From NCBI RefSeq assembly GCF_031846415.1, contig NZ_JAVRHT010000014.1, positions 26,160 to 90,159 on the forward strand: 64,000 nt of DNA, given 5' to 3'. Below, in pieces: positions 16,160 through 24,738 of the stretch; position 1 is the first letter of the stretch; every line of letters starts with the position of its first letter. This DNA is from Rubrivirga litoralis. Its GTDB lineage: Bacteria; Bacteroidota; Rhodothermia; Rhodothermales; Rubricoccaceae. Below the pieces are notes generated by a model, which searched no databases, was not told the DNA's origin, and saw nothing but the letters and a program-made list of their open reading frames with translations. The translations under genes and the position numbers were made by a program.

Positions 16160-16627
16160 ATGGACACCCTCTTAACGCCAGACCAACTCCTCGACCACTG
16201 GCTCGGCCACCGCCGCCTCACACGGCGCACGATCGAGGCGTTCCCGAGCGACGACGCGTTCACCTCGTTCTCGGTCGGCGAGATGCGGCCGTTTGCCGGC
16301 CTCGTGGGCGAGCTCCTCTCGATGTCGGTCCCCACCCTCACGGGCGTCGTCTCGGGGGAGTGGCCGATGGAGCAGGCCACCCCGCCCGCGACCCGCGAGC
16401 GCGCGCTGGCGCGGTGGGACGCCGACACGGAGCGGATCGAGGAGCTGTGGCCGCAGATCCCCGACGGCCGGTTCCAGGAGGTCGACACGGCGTTCGGGCA
16501 GTGGACGATGCCGGTGTGGGAGCTCCTGTTCTACGTCGTCGACAACGAGGTCCACCACCGCGGCCAGGCGTACGTCTTCCTCCGTGCCCTCGGCGTGGAG
16601 CCCCCCGCGTTCCCGGACCGGGCCTGA
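16160..16627 (+). CDS. DinB-superfamily protein
   Basis: The 155-aa protein has the DinB four-helix-bundle pattern: an N-terminal helix LLDHWLGHRRLTRRTIEAF, a central FSVGEMRPFAGLVGELL, and the C-terminal metal motif NEVHHRGQAYVFLRALG. These histidines normally bind a divalent metal; thiol-transferase or hydrolase roles are known for some members, but the substrate here is unknown. The start ATG follows CCTCTCCTC. It is the only plus-strand gene between uppS and bamA, both on the minus strand, and repeat-rich spacers flank it. Confidence 0.82.
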   Translation: MDTLLTPDQLLDHWLGHRRLTRRTIEAFPSDDAFTSFSVGEMRPFAGLVGELLSMSVPTLTGVVSGEWPMEQATPPATRERALARWDADTERIEELWPQIPDGRFQEVDTAFGQWTMPVWELLFYVVDNEVHHRGQAYVFLRALGVEPPAFPDRA

Positions 16628-16639
16628 CCGGCCCCTCCC

Positions 16640-16671
16640 CCACCCCGCCCCGCGTCTCGTGGGCGGGGTGG
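16640..16671. terminator. GC-box hairpin between convergent genes
   Basis: CCACCCCGCCC (16640-16650) pairs with GGGCGGGGTGG (16661-16671), 10-nt loop, between the DinB-like and uppS stop codons. No T-run follows, so terminator function is only suggested. Confidence 0.45.
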
Positions 16672-16685
16672 CCGGGCGGGGCGGG

Positions 16686-17480
16686 CTAGCCCTCGCGCAC
16701 GCCGCCGAACCGGCGGTCGCGGTCCTGGTAGCTCCGCACGGCGTCGTAGAGCGCGTCGCGGCGGAAGGCCGGCCACGGCCGCTCGGTCACGTAGAGCTCG
16801 GCGTAGGCGATCTGCCAGAGGAGGAAGTTCGACACCCGGAACTCGCCGGCCGTGCGCACGAGGAGGTCGGGGTCGGGCAGGCCGCGCGTGGCGAGGTGGG
16901 CCTCGACGGTCTCCTCGGTCACCGCGGCCGGGTCGAGCCGCCCCGCCGCGGCCTCCTCGGCGATCTGGCGGGCGGCCCGGGCGATCTCCCACCGCGCCCC
17001 GTAGCTGAGGGCGAGCGTGAGCGTCATGCGCTCGTTGGCGGCCGTGAGCTCGCACGCCTCGCGGAGCTCGCGCTGGCCCCGATCGGGGAGCCGCCCGAGG
17101 TCGCCGATGGCGTGGAGGCGGATGCCGTTCTCGTGGAGCTTTTCGGCCTCCTTGCGGACCGTCCGCACGAGGAGCTCCATGAGGGCCGAGACCTCGGCGG
17201 CCGGGCGGCCCCAGTTCTCGGTCGAGAAGGTGTAGAGCGTGAGGTAGCCCACGCCGATCTGGGCCGCCGCCTCGGTCACGTCGCGGACCGAGACCACGCC
17301 CTCGCGGTGGCCCGTCACGCGGCGCTTGCCCTGGGCCTTGGCCCACCGCCCGTTCCCGTCCATGATGCACGCGACGTGCGCGGGGATCGGGCCGCGCGCC
17401 TGGAGCGCGGCCTGCGCGGCGCGGTCGGACTCGGTCTGCGTGACGCCGGTGAGGGCGACGGCGGGCGGGGCGGTGTCCAT
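16686..17480 (-). CDS. uppS: undecaprenyl diphosphate synthase (cis-prenyltransferase)
   Basis: UppS condenses isopentenyl diphosphate onto farnesyl diphosphate to make the C55 carrier lipid for peptidoglycan and polysaccharides. It has 264 aa. Catalytic Asp41 sits in CIMDGNGRWAKAQGKRR. Also visible are the family motifs LTLYTFSTENWGRP, LALSYGARWEI, DPDLLVRTAGEFRVSNFLLWQIAYAEL and ending YQDRDRRFGG. About 30 N-terminal residues precede the conserved part. Its -7 element ends 3 bp before the ATG, so the transcript may be leaderless. Confidence 0.96.
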   Translation of the reverse strand: MDTAPPAVALTGVTQTESDRAAQAALQARGPIPAHVACIMDGNGRWAKAQGKRRVTGHREGVVSVRDVTEAAAQIGVGYLTLYTFSTENWGRPAAEVSALMELLVRTVRKEAEKLHENGIRLHAIGDLGRLPDRGQRELREACELTAANERMTLTLALSYGARWEIARAARQIAEEAAAGRLDPAAVTEETVEAHLATRGLPDPDLLVRTAGEFRVSNFLLWQIAYAELYVTERPWPAFRRDALYDAVRSYQDRDRRFGGVREG

Positions 17481-17857
17481 GCGGCAAGGTACCGCCCCGC
17501 CCGGGCGGGGCGGAGGGATGGGCAATGAGGGATGGGGCAAGAGGTCGTCCTGTTCAACCGCCCCGCCCAGCGGACGCCGCCCCGGCCCTAGCAAAGCGCT
17601 GGGCGGGGTGGCCGGTCTCACGCCGCCCCGCCCAGCGCGGGCCGCGCCTCTCCCCTCTTCTGAAGATTCCCGGGCGGGGCGGTAGAGGTCGCGGAGCCAC
17701 CGTGCCCAGCGCGACGCCTCTTCTCCTCCTCCCCGCCTTTTCCCCCCCGCCTCCCGCACCCGAGGGCGGGGCGGCTCCGACGGCGCCACCCCGCCCCTCT
17801 GCCCGTTCCCAGTTCCTATTCCCCAGTTCCCGGCGAGCCCGGCGAGCCCCGCGAGCC
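17481..17857. other. rseP-uppS intergenic spacer with paired 7-nt and GC-box repeats
   Basis: No gene is visible. On the minus strand, right after the rseP stop, come three GGGCTCGCS units and 7-mers such as GGGAACT and GGGGAAT (17805-17857). Before uppS lie C-rich units with CCCATCCCTCA (17515-17545). In between, CCCCGCCCAGCG (17561-17572) pairs with 17597-17608. Confidence 0.7.
17484..17491 (-). promoter_or_regulatory. putative -7 element for uppS
   Basis: TACCTTGC on the minus strand, 3 bp before the ATG. A start site about seven bases downstream would fall at or near the initiator codon. Confidence 0.5.
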
Positions 17858-19303
17858 CTACCCGAACCAGCGGACGGCGTCGTTGAAGATGACGAACACC
17901 ATGAGCGCCAGGATCAGCGCCACGCCCACCTGCTGGACCACCATGCGCACCTTGAGCGACGGCTCGCGCCGCGCGACGGCCTCGTAAGCCAGGAACACGA
18001 GGTGGCCGCCGTCGAGCGCCGGGATCGGGAGCACGTTGAACACGGCGAGCGCGATCGAGAGGTAGGCCACGAACTCCCAGAACGACCGGAGCCCGCGGTC
18101 GGCGGCCTCCTTCGACTGCTTGGCGATGATGAGCGGGCCGCCCACGTTCTCGCGCACGCTCTCGCGGCCCGTCACCAGCTTGCCGATGAACGCAAATGTG
18201 GCGCCCGTGATCGACGCCGTCCGCTCGACGCCCGAGGCGAGCGCCGTGCCCGCGCCGACCCGGTCGACGCGCTGGCCGAGCGCGGTGATGTCCTGCTGGA
18301 TCCCCAGCACGTAGCGGTCGCCCGAGCGCCGCGGCGCGACGGTTGCCTCGTAGACCGTGGCCGCTCCGCGGTGCTGGACCACGCGGGCGCCCCCGGCGGC
18401 CTCCGCCCCGCCCTCCTCCAGCGAGTCCGGCCGCGCCCAGCGGACCGCGAGCGGGCGGCCGTCCGACGCCAGGATGCGGTCGGTGAGCCGGCCCCACGAG
18501 TCGACGGGCTCGCCGTCGACGGCCAGGATGCGGTCGCCGGCCTGGAGCCCGGCCTGGGCGGCGGCCGAGCCCGGGGCCGTCCCCGCGAGGACGGTCGGGA
18601 GCTGGATGTCGGCGCCGAAGATGCCGCCCAGCGAGACGGGCTCGCCGGCCTCCTCGACCTCCCGCTGCCGGCGCGAAAACCGCGTGAGGAGGTCGTCTGG
18701 CCCGTCCAGCTCCACCTCCTCCCCGCCCCGCTCGACCGTCAGGCGGAACGGGTCGGCCGAGAGCGCGCCCGGCGTGAACACCTCCTCGAAACGCTCAACG
18801 CGTTCGCCGTTGACGGCCACGATCCGGTCGCCCGTCTCCAGACCGAGGTCCGACGCGATCGAGCCGTCGGTGACCTCGAGGCGGATGTTCTCGAGCGGCG
18901 TGTAGGAGACGCCGTAGGCGAAGGCGAGCGCCGCGTAGAGGAGCGAGGCCAGGATGAGGTTGAAGACCACGCCGGCCGAGATCACGACCATCCGCTGCCA
19001 CACGGGCTTGGCGCGGAACTCGTCCGGCGCCGGCTCGCTCTCCAGCCCCTCGGCGTCGAGGCTCTCGTCGACCATCCCGGCGATCTTCACGTAGCCCCCG
19101 AGCGGGACCGCCCCCAGCCGGTACCGCGTGGCGCCGACCTGCTTGTCGACGATGTTAGGCGGGAAGCCGATCGAGAACGCGTCGACCCGCATCTTAAAGA
19201 GGCGGGCGGCCAGGAAGTGGCCGAGTTCGTGGATCGTGACCAGGATGCCGAGCGCGACGGCGACCCAGAGGAAGTACGAGAGCGAGTTGAGGATCGCGTC
19301 CAT
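17858..19303 (-). CDS. rseP: site-2 intramembrane zinc protease RseP
   Basis: This M50 protease cleaves membrane-anchored regulators within the bilayer. At 481 aa, membrane segment 1 carries HELGH (His25, Glu26, His29). VPLGGYVKIAGM follows, then two PDZ domains (about 140-205 and 225-300; the second contains GSAAAQAGLQAGDRILAVDGE). The C-terminal membrane part has PIPALDGGHLVFLAYEAV (third zinc ligand) and a last helix LILALMVFVIFNDAVRWFG. It lies downstream of dxr in the same direction, the usual bacterial neighbourhood with uppS. Confidence 0.96.
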   Translation of the reverse strand: MDAILNSLSYFLWVAVALGILVTIHELGHFLAARLFKMRVDAFSIGFPPNIVDKQVGATRYRLGAVPLGGYVKIAGMVDESLDAEGLESEPAPDEFRAKPVWQRMVVISAGVVFNLILASLLYAALAFAYGVSYTPLENIRLEVTDGSIASDLGLETGDRIVAVNGERVERFEEVFTPGALSADPFRLTVERGGEEVELDGPDDLLTRFSRRQREVEEAGEPVSLGGIFGADIQLPTVLAGTAPGSAAAQAGLQAGDRILAVDGEPVDSWGRLTDRILASDGRPLAVRWARPDSLEEGGAEAAGGARVVQHRGAATVYEATVAPRRSGDRYVLGIQQDITALGQRVDRVGAGTALASGVERTASITGATFAFIGKLVTGRESVRENVGGPLIIAKQSKEAADRGLRSFWEFVAYLSIALAVFNVLPIPALDGGHLVFLAYEAVARREPSLKVRMVVQQVGVALILALMVFVIFNDAVRWFG

Positions 19304-19379
19304 AAAGAAAGGTCGGCTCGGGGGGAGCGCTGGCCCCGGGCGCCCAGGAGCGGGGTGGGGCGGTCAGTCGGGGGGCGGT

Positions 19380-19405
19380 CCACCCCGCCCGCGCGGGCGG
19401 GGTGG
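19380..19405. repeat. 26-bp perfect GC-box palindrome
   Basis: A CCACCCCGCCC arm and its exact complement meet around GCGC. It lies 10 bp beyond the dxr stop and 77 bp before the rseP start on the minus strand; no T-run follows. Confidence 0.85.
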
Positions 19406-19415
19406 TGCGGGGCGG

Positions 19416-20621
19416 CTAGGCCGGCTGGAGGGACCGGGCGGCCTCGGCGGCGAGCCGCCGGGCCTCGGCGTCAACGGCGCGGAGGGCGCCGAGCGTGCCC
19501 GCCCCGCCGGCGGCGTCGGCCGCCCGCATGCCGGCCTCGACGAGCCGCGGGACGTCGGTAAAGCGGACGGCGCCGTCGAGGAAGCGGGCGACGGCCACCT
19601 CGTTGGCCGCGTTGAGCGCGGCCGGCGCCGCCCCGCCCGCGCGCAGCGCGTCGTAGGCGAGCGTGAGGCACGGGAAGCGCTCGGGGTCCGGCGCCACGAA
19701 GTCGAGCGGGCCGGCGGCCGGCCAGTCCAGCCGCTCGTGCGGCGCCGGCCACCGCTCGGGGTAGGACAGCGCGACCTGGATGGGCACCTTCATGTCGGGC
19801 ACGCCCAGCTGCGCCTTCGACGAGCCGTCGACGAACTCGACGACCGAGTGGACGACCGACTGCGGGTGGACGACCACGCCGATCCGCTCGGGCTCGACGC
19901 CGAACAGCCAGTGCGCCTCGATCACCTCGAGGCCCTTGTTCATCATCGTCGCCGAGTCGACCGTGACCTTGGCGCCCATCGACCAGTTCGGGTGTCGGAG
20001 CGCCTCGGCCGGCGTGATGGCGTCGAACGTGCGGGCGGGGCGGTCGCGGAACGGGCCGCCCGACGCCGTGAGCAGCAGGCGCTCGACCGAGGCCGGGTCC
20101 TCGCCCACGAGGCACTGGAAGAGGGCCGAGTGCTCGGAATCGACCGGGACCACGACCGCCCCGCTCTCGGCGCAGGCGGCGGCCACGAGCGCGCCGCCGA
20201 CGACGAGCGACTCCTTGTTGGCCAGCGCGACGCGGGCGCCGGCGCGGGCCGCGGCCAGCGTCGACGCCAGCCCGGCCACGCCGACGACGGCGGCAACCAC
20301 GACCTCGGCGTCGGCGGCCAGCGCGGCCACGGCGTCGTCGCCGGCGGCCACCTCGACGCCGGTCCCGGCGAGCGCGTCGCGGAGCGGGACGTACGCGCCC
20401 TCGTCGGCGATCACGGCGCGGGCGGGGCGGACGCGCCGGGCCTGCTCGGCGAGCGCCTCCCACCCCGCCCCGGCGGCCAGCGACCGCACGCGGACGCGCT
20501 CGGGGAAAAGGGCGGCCACCTCCAGCGTCTGCCGCCCGATCGACCCCGTCGACCCGAGCACGGCGACCTCGCGCGGCGCGCTAGAGGGGCGGGGCGGGGG
20601 CGGGCGGAGGTCGGGGAGCAT
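19416..20621 (-). CDS. dxr: 1-deoxy-D-xylulose 5-phosphate reductoisomerase
   Basis: DXR makes 2-C-methylerythritol 4-phosphate with NADPH, the committed step of the non-mevalonate isoprenoid pathway that supplies uppS. It has 401 aa. It has the NADPH motif LGSTGSIGRQTL (about residues 22-33), ANKESLVVGG, VPVDSEHSALFQCL and LTASGGPFRD. The catalytic region reads HPNWSMGAKVTVDSATMMNKGLEVIEA, here split as HPNWSMGAK and VTVDSATMMNKGLEVIEA, and NAANEVAVARFLDG follows. The first 18 residues are proline-rich and unusual; a later start is possible. Confidence 0.96.
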   Translation of the reverse strand: MLPDLRPPPPRPSSAPREVAVLGSTGSIGRQTLEVAALFPERVRVRSLAAGAGWEALAEQARRVRPARAVIADEGAYVPLRDALAGTGVEVAAGDDAVAALAADAEVVVAAVVGVAGLASTLAAARAGARVALANKESLVVGGALVAAACAESGAVVVPVDSEHSALFQCLVGEDPASVERLLLTASGGPFRDRPARTFDAITPAEALRHPNWSMGAKVTVDSATMMNKGLEVIEAHWLFGVEPERIGVVVHPQSVVHSVVEFVDGSSKAQLGVPDMKVPIQVALSYPERWPAPHERLDWPAAGPLDFVAPDPERFPCLTLAYDALRAGGAAPAALNAANEVAVARFLDGAVRFTDVPRLVEAGMRAADAAGGAGTLGALRAVDAEARRLAAEAARSLQPA

Positions 20622-20665
20622 GGGCCGGCACGATCCCGCTCGGGCGGGCGTTGGGAGCGGGGCGG

Positions 20666-20673
20666 GGAAGATA
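20666..20673 (-). promoter_or_regulatory. putative -7 element for dxr
   Basis: TATCTTCC on the minus strand, 44 bp before the dxr start; identical to the octamer before bamA. Confidence 0.5.
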
Positions 20674-20705
20674 GCGGGCGGCAGCAGGCGGGGCCGCCCG
20701 CGGCC

Positions 20706-20713
20706 TATGTTCC
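20706..20713 (+). promoter_or_regulatory. putative -7 element for TPR gene
   Basis: TATGTTCC, 18 bp before the ATG at 20732, back-to-back with the dxr element. Confidence 0.45.
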
Positions 20714-20731
20714 CGCCGCCCCGCCCCGCCC

Positions 20732-22612
20732 ATGCGCCTCGTCCTCCTCGCCGCCCTCCTCCTCCCCGCCCTCGCGGCGGCGCAGCAGGGCGGGACGGTG
20801 ATCCTCCGCGACGGCGACCGCGGCGCCGTCGGCGATCAGCAGGCGTACGTGCTGGCCCTCCAGCTCCTGGCCAACGGGCGGACCGGCGAGGCCATCCCGC
20901 TCCTCGAAGACCTCGTCGCCGCCGAGCCCGACGCGCTCCCGGCGTGGCTCAAGCTGAAGGAGGCCTACGCCACGGCCCGCCGCTTCGACGACGTGCTCGC
21001 CCTCGTCGACGGCCGGATCGCGCGCGTCGGGCCGGCGCCGGACCTCCTCGCCGCGCGCGGAGCGTCGCTCTACCGGGCGGGGCGGGGCGGCGAGGCCGAG
21101 GCCGCGTGGCAGAGCGCGCTCGCCGCGGCCCCGGACGAGGCGCAGACGTACCGGACCGTCGCCTCGGCGCTCGCTGACCTGCGGCTGTTCGTGCGCGCCG
21201 CCGAGGTCCTCGACGCCGGCCGCGAGGCGCTGGGCGACGACGACCTGTTCCGCCTGGAGCGCGCCCACCTCTACGGGCTCGGGCTGGACTACGCGGCCGC
21301 CGCCGACCTCTACCTGGACCTCCTGGCCGACGAGCCCGAGTACGCGCCGGCCGTCCGCTCGCGGCTCACGCGGCTGCTCGACGGCGACGGGGCGCCGGCC
21401 GTGTTCGCCGCGGCCGTCGACGCGGCCATCGCGCGCGACCCGCTCAACCGGGCCTACCGCGAGCTGGCCTCGTGGCTCGCGCTGGAGCGGGGCGACTACG
21501 ACGCGGCGCTCGACGCCGTCCGCGCCCTCGACCGGCTGGAGGGCGAGGAGGGCCGGACGCTCGTTGCTTTCGCCGAGCAGGCCGAGGCCGCCGGCGCGGG
21601 ACCCGCGGCCGGCGCCGCGCTCGACGAGGCGCTCCGCCGCTACCCGAACGGCCCGGTCGCCGCCGACGCGCTCCTCGCGCGCGCCCGCCGCTGGGACGCC
21701 GACGCCCGCGATGTGCCCCGCTCCGACGGCGCCGCCCCGACGCCCGCCGCCGACTCGGCGCGCGCCGCCTACGCCCAGTTCCTCGACCGCCACCCCGCCC
21801 GGCCCGACGCGCCGGCCGCGGCGCTCGCCCTGGCCAACCTGCTGCGCGACCGCTTCCGCGACTACGAGGGCGCCGAGGCCCGGCTTGCCGTCGCCGCCCG
21901 ATCGCGCGACGAGGCCGTGGCGTCCGCCGCCCGGCTCGCGTTGGGCGAGGTGGCCGTCCGCCGCGGCGACCTCGACGCCGCGCGCGCCCGGTTCTCGGAC
22001 GTCGACGAGGGCGTCCGCGTCGGGCCGGTGGCCGAGCAGGCGCGGTACGAGCTGGCGCTCATCGACTTCTACGAGGGCTTGGTGTTCTCAGCGCTCGCGC
22101 GCGTCGAGGCGCTCGACGAGAACACGGCGGCCGACGCCTCCAACGACGCCATCGCGCTGCGCGTGACGCTGGGCGAGACGCTCAACCAGGACGAGCCGCC
22201 CGAGGCCGACCTCGCCCGGCTCCGCACCTACGCCCGCGCCGCGCTCGCCTTCCGCCGCGGCCTCGCCGACGAGGCGCTCGCCACACTCGACTCGCTCGAC
22301 GCCTCCGCCCCGCCCTCGTCGCCCGGCGCCGACGTCCTGGGCGACGAGTCGCTCTACCTCCGCGCGTCCGTCCTCCGCCGGGCGGGGCGGGCCGCCGACG
22401 CGGTCGACGCGCTGGACCGGCTGGCCGAGGCCTACCCGCTCTCCTTTTTCCGCGACCGCGCGCTCCGCGTCCAGGCGCAGGCGCTGGAGACCGACCTGGG
22501 CGACCGGGGCGGGGCGGCGGCCCGCTGGGAGCGCCTGCTCGAGCTGTTCCCCGGCTCGCTCTACGCGCCCGAGGCGCGCCTCGAACTGCGGCGCCTCCGC
22601 GCGGAAACGTGA
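20732..22612 (+). CDS. exported tetratricopeptide-repeat protein
   Basis: The protein has 626 aa. The signal peptide (MRLVLLAALLLPALAAAQQ) predicts periplasmic export. Helical TPR-like pairs run through the whole length, for example LLANGRTGEAIPLLEDLVAAEP, in which the first TPR (ending AEP) is followed by PAWLKLKEAYATARRFDDVL; others lie near residues 95-125 and 520-610. No catalytic domain is visible. It is followed by the 'asparagine synthetase B' family gene in the same direction. Such proteins usually scaffold envelope complexes; the partner is unknown. Confidence 0.82.
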   Translation: MRLVLLAALLLPALAAAQQGGTVILRDGDRGAVGDQQAYVLALQLLANGRTGEAIPLLEDLVAAEPDALPAWLKLKEAYATARRFDDVLALVDGRIARVGPAPDLLAARGASLYRAGRGGEAEAAWQSALAAAPDEAQTYRTVASALADLRLFVRAAEVLDAGREALGDDDLFRLERAHLYGLGLDYAAAADLYLDLLADEPEYAPAVRSRLTRLLDGDGAPAVFAAAVDAAIARDPLNRAYRELASWLALERGDYDAALDAVRALDRLEGEEGRTLVAFAEQAEAAGAGPAAGAALDEALRRYPNGPVAADALLARARRWDADARDVPRSDGAAPTPAADSARAAYAQFLDRHPARPDAPAAALALANLLRDRFRDYEGAEARLAVAARSRDEAVASAARLALGEVAVRRGDLDAARARFSDVDEGVRVGPVAEQARYELALIDFYEGLVFSALARVEALDENTAADASNDAIALRVTLGETLNQDEPPEADLARLRTYARAALAFRRGLADEALATLDSLDASAPPSSPGADVLGDESLYLRASVLRRAGRAADAVDALDRLAEAYPLSFFRDRALRVQAQALETDLGDRGGAAARWERLLELFPGSLYAPEARLELRRLRAET

Positions 22613-22775
22613 GCGCGCGGGCGGGGCGAGCGGAAGGTGCCCGCCCCGCCCTCGCGCTTAGCCGGCAGGGCGGGGCGGCCCCTCGCGGGCGGGGCGGTCT
22701 CGGTCGCGTGGGAAAGATGTCGGCTCGGCGGCCGTTGTGCCCCCGCCCCGCCCCCGGGTCCACCCCACCCCGCCC

Positions 22776-24032
22776 ATGTCGCGTCTTCTGCTCACCGCCT
22801 TCTGCACGCTGCTCACCGGCCTCCTCCCCGCCCGGGCGCAGGACGTGCTCATCCCGATGGACGAGGCGCAGGGCGACCACCTCCGCGCCTACGGCGCTGT
22901 CTACTGGGCGCTCGACCACGGCCTCCAGGTCGACTGGCTCCTCAACGTGCGGGGCGGGGCGTTCCTCGCTGAAGCCGCGCCCGAGTTCGAGACCGAGCTC
23001 CGCGTACGCGGCGTGTCGTTCGAGGGCGCCAACGGCGCTGCGGTCCTGGCGCAGGCCGAGTCGCCGGCGGCCAACACGTCGGTCGTGCGGCTGGAGAAGG
23101 CGCCGAAGATCGCCGTCTACGCGCCCAAGCAGACGCTGCCCTGGGACGACGCCGTGCTCCTCGCGCTCACCTACGCCGAGGTCCCCTACGAGCAGGTCTA
23201 CGACGACGACATCCTGGCGGGGCGGCTGAGCGAGTTCGACTGGGTCCACCTCCACCACGAGGACTTTACGGGCCAGTACGGGAAGTTCTACGCCTCGTAC
23301 CGGGGGCAGGCGTGGTATCAACAGCAGCAGCTCGAAGCCGAGGCCGCCGCGCGCGCGCACGGCTTCGCCAAGGTGCCCGAGCTGAAGCTGGCCGTCGCCG
23401 AGGCCATCAAGAGCTACGTGGAGGGGGGCGGGTTCCTGTTCGCCATGTGCTCGGGGACCGACACGTTCGACCTGGCCCTGGCCGCGGCCGGGCTCGACAT
23501 CGTCCCGCCCGAGATCGACGGCGACGGCGTCATGCCCGGGGCCGCCGACGCCCTCGACTTTTCGCGGACGCTGGCCTTCCAGGACTTCCGCCCGATCCTG
23601 AACCCGATGGAGTACGAGCACTCGGACCTCGACGCCCCGCCCCCGCCGGCGCTCCGCAACCCGCTCGCCGACTACTTCACGCTCTTCGACTTCTCGGCCG
23701 TCTGGGACCCCGTGCCGACCATGCTCACGCAGAACCACGTGGCGTCCGTCCGCGGGTTCATGGGCCAGACGACGGCGTTCCGCGCCGACGCGCTCAAGCC
23801 GGGCGTCGTGGTCCTTGCCGAGAGCCCGGCGACCGGCGCCGTCCGCTACCTATACGGGCCGGCGGGCCAGGGCTTTTTCGCCTTCTACGCCGGCCACGAC
23901 CCCGAGGACTACCAGCACTTCGTGGGCGACCCGCCGACCGACCTCGCGCTCCACAAGACGTCGCCGGGCTACCGGCTCATCCTCAACAACGTGCTGTTCC
24001 CGGCGGCCAAAAAGCAGAAGCAGAAGACGTGA
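22776..24032 (+). CDS. Bacteroidota conserved protein annotated as asparagine synthetase B
   Basis: The protein has 418 aa with a signal peptide (LLLTAFCTLLTGLLPARAQ). It matches a well-conserved Bacteroidota family that databases call 'asparagine synthetase B': VLIPMDEAQGDHLRAYG, VDWLLNVRGGAFL, KIAVYAPKQTLPWDDAVLL, WVHLHHEDFTGQYGKFYASY, GGGFLFAMCSGTDTFDLAL, FYAGHDPEDYQHFVGDPPTD and a basic KKQKQKT terminus. It lacks the N-terminal Cys amidotransferase and the ATP-pyrophosphatase motifs of a true AsnB, so that name is probably wrong. GGGFLFAMCSG resembles the nucleophile elbow of class I glutamine-amidotransferase-like folds. The real function is unknown; export suggests the envelope. Confidence 0.8.
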   Translation: MSRLLLTAFCTLLTGLLPARAQDVLIPMDEAQGDHLRAYGAVYWALDHGLQVDWLLNVRGGAFLAEAAPEFETELRVRGVSFEGANGAAVLAQAESPAANTSVVRLEKAPKIAVYAPKQTLPWDDAVLLALTYAEVPYEQVYDDDILAGRLSEFDWVHLHHEDFTGQYGKFYASYRGQAWYQQQQLEAEAAARAHGFAKVPELKLAVAEAIKSYVEGGGFLFAMCSGTDTFDLALAAAGLDIVPPEIDGDGVMPGAADALDFSRTLAFQDFRPILNPMEYEHSDLDAPPPPALRNPLADYFTLFDFSAVWDPVPTMLTQNHVASVRGFMGQTTAFRADALKPGVVVLAESPATGAVRYLYGPAGQGFFAFYAGHDPEDYQHFVGDPPTDLALHKTSPGYRLILNNVLFPAAKKQKQKT

Positions 24033-24163
24033 GCAGAGGTGAGAATGGAGAATGCGGAATTGAGAAGTAAAGGCGGGGCGGGGTGGTCCGCGGCTGCGCG
24101 GCGAGCGACCTTCGCGGGCGGGGTGGGCACCCTTTTTCCATTCTGAACTCTCTACTCTCCACT
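24033..24163. repeat. spacer with paired 7-nt arrays
   Basis: After the stop come 7-mers GAGAATG, GAGAATG, CGGAATT, GAGAAGT (about 24041-24068). Before the next start lie TCTGAAC, TCTCTAC, TCTCCAC and TTTGAAG (about 24142-24169), roughly complementary. GC boxes fill the centre. The arrays are clearly less GC-rich than their surroundings. Confidence 0.65.
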
Positions 24164-24730
24164 TTGAAGGGCACCTGCGAGATGACGGAGCTCGTGCTCC
24201 CCAACGACACGAACACGCTGGGGAACCTCATGGGCGGCCGGCTCCTCCACCTCATGGACGTGTGCGCGGCGATCGCCGCCAAGCGCCACTCGAACCGGAC
24301 GGTCGTCACGGCGAGCGTAGACTCGGTCGACTTCCAGAACGCGATCGGGCTGGGCGAGGTCGTGGTGCTCAAGGCGGCGGTGAACCGGGCGTTCACGACG
24401 TCCATGGAGGTCGGCGTGAGCGTGTGGGCCGAGGACACGACGACGGGCCAGCGGCGGCGGTCGAACCGGGCGTACTACACGTTCGTGGCCGTCGACCAGA
24501 GCGGGCGGCCGATCCCGGTCCGCCCGGTCGAGCCCGAGACCGAGGCCGACCGCGCGCGCTACGCGGCGGCCGGGCGGCGCCGCGAGCTCCGGCTGGTGCT
24601 GGCGGGGCGGCTCCCGATGGAGGACGCCGAGTCGCTCCGCGAGCACCTCGCCGAGGTCGCCGCCCCGCCCGAGGCGGGCGGGGCGGAAAGCGGGGGCGGG
24701 GCGGGCTCCGAGGGCGGGGCGGTAGCTTAG
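24164..24730 (+). CDS. hotdog-fold acyl-CoA thioesterase
   Basis: The family hydrolyses acyl-CoA to fatty acid and CoA in the cytoplasm (YciA/BACH type). Motifs: EMTELVLPNDTNTLGNLMGG, with the conserved Asn-Asp-Thr-Asn active-site loop, RLLHLMDVCAAIAAKRHS, and SVDSVDFQNAIGLGEVVVL. From TTG at 24164 it has 188 aa and keeps the CEMTELV stretch seen in relatives. The ATG at 24182 (182 aa) is a plausible alternative. The C-terminus is a Gly/Ala-rich tail written by GC-box repeats (about residues 167-188). Confidence 0.85.
   Translation: MKGTCEMTELVLPNDTNTLGNLMGGRLLHLMDVCAAIAAKRHSNRTVVTASVDSVDFQNAIGLGEVVVLKAAVNRAFTTSMEVGVSVWAEDTTTGQRRRSNRAYYTFVAVDQSGRPIPVRPVEPETEADRARYAAAGRRRELRLVLAGRLPMEDAESLREHLAEVAAPPEAGGAESGGGAGSEGGAVA
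24723..24730 (+). promoter_or_regulatory. putative -7 element overlapping thioesterase stop
   Basis: TAGCTTAG ends with the thioesterase TAG and lies 8 bp before the next ATG at 24739. It implies a short or absent leader. Confidence 0.4.
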
Positions 24731-24738
24731 GGCTCGCC

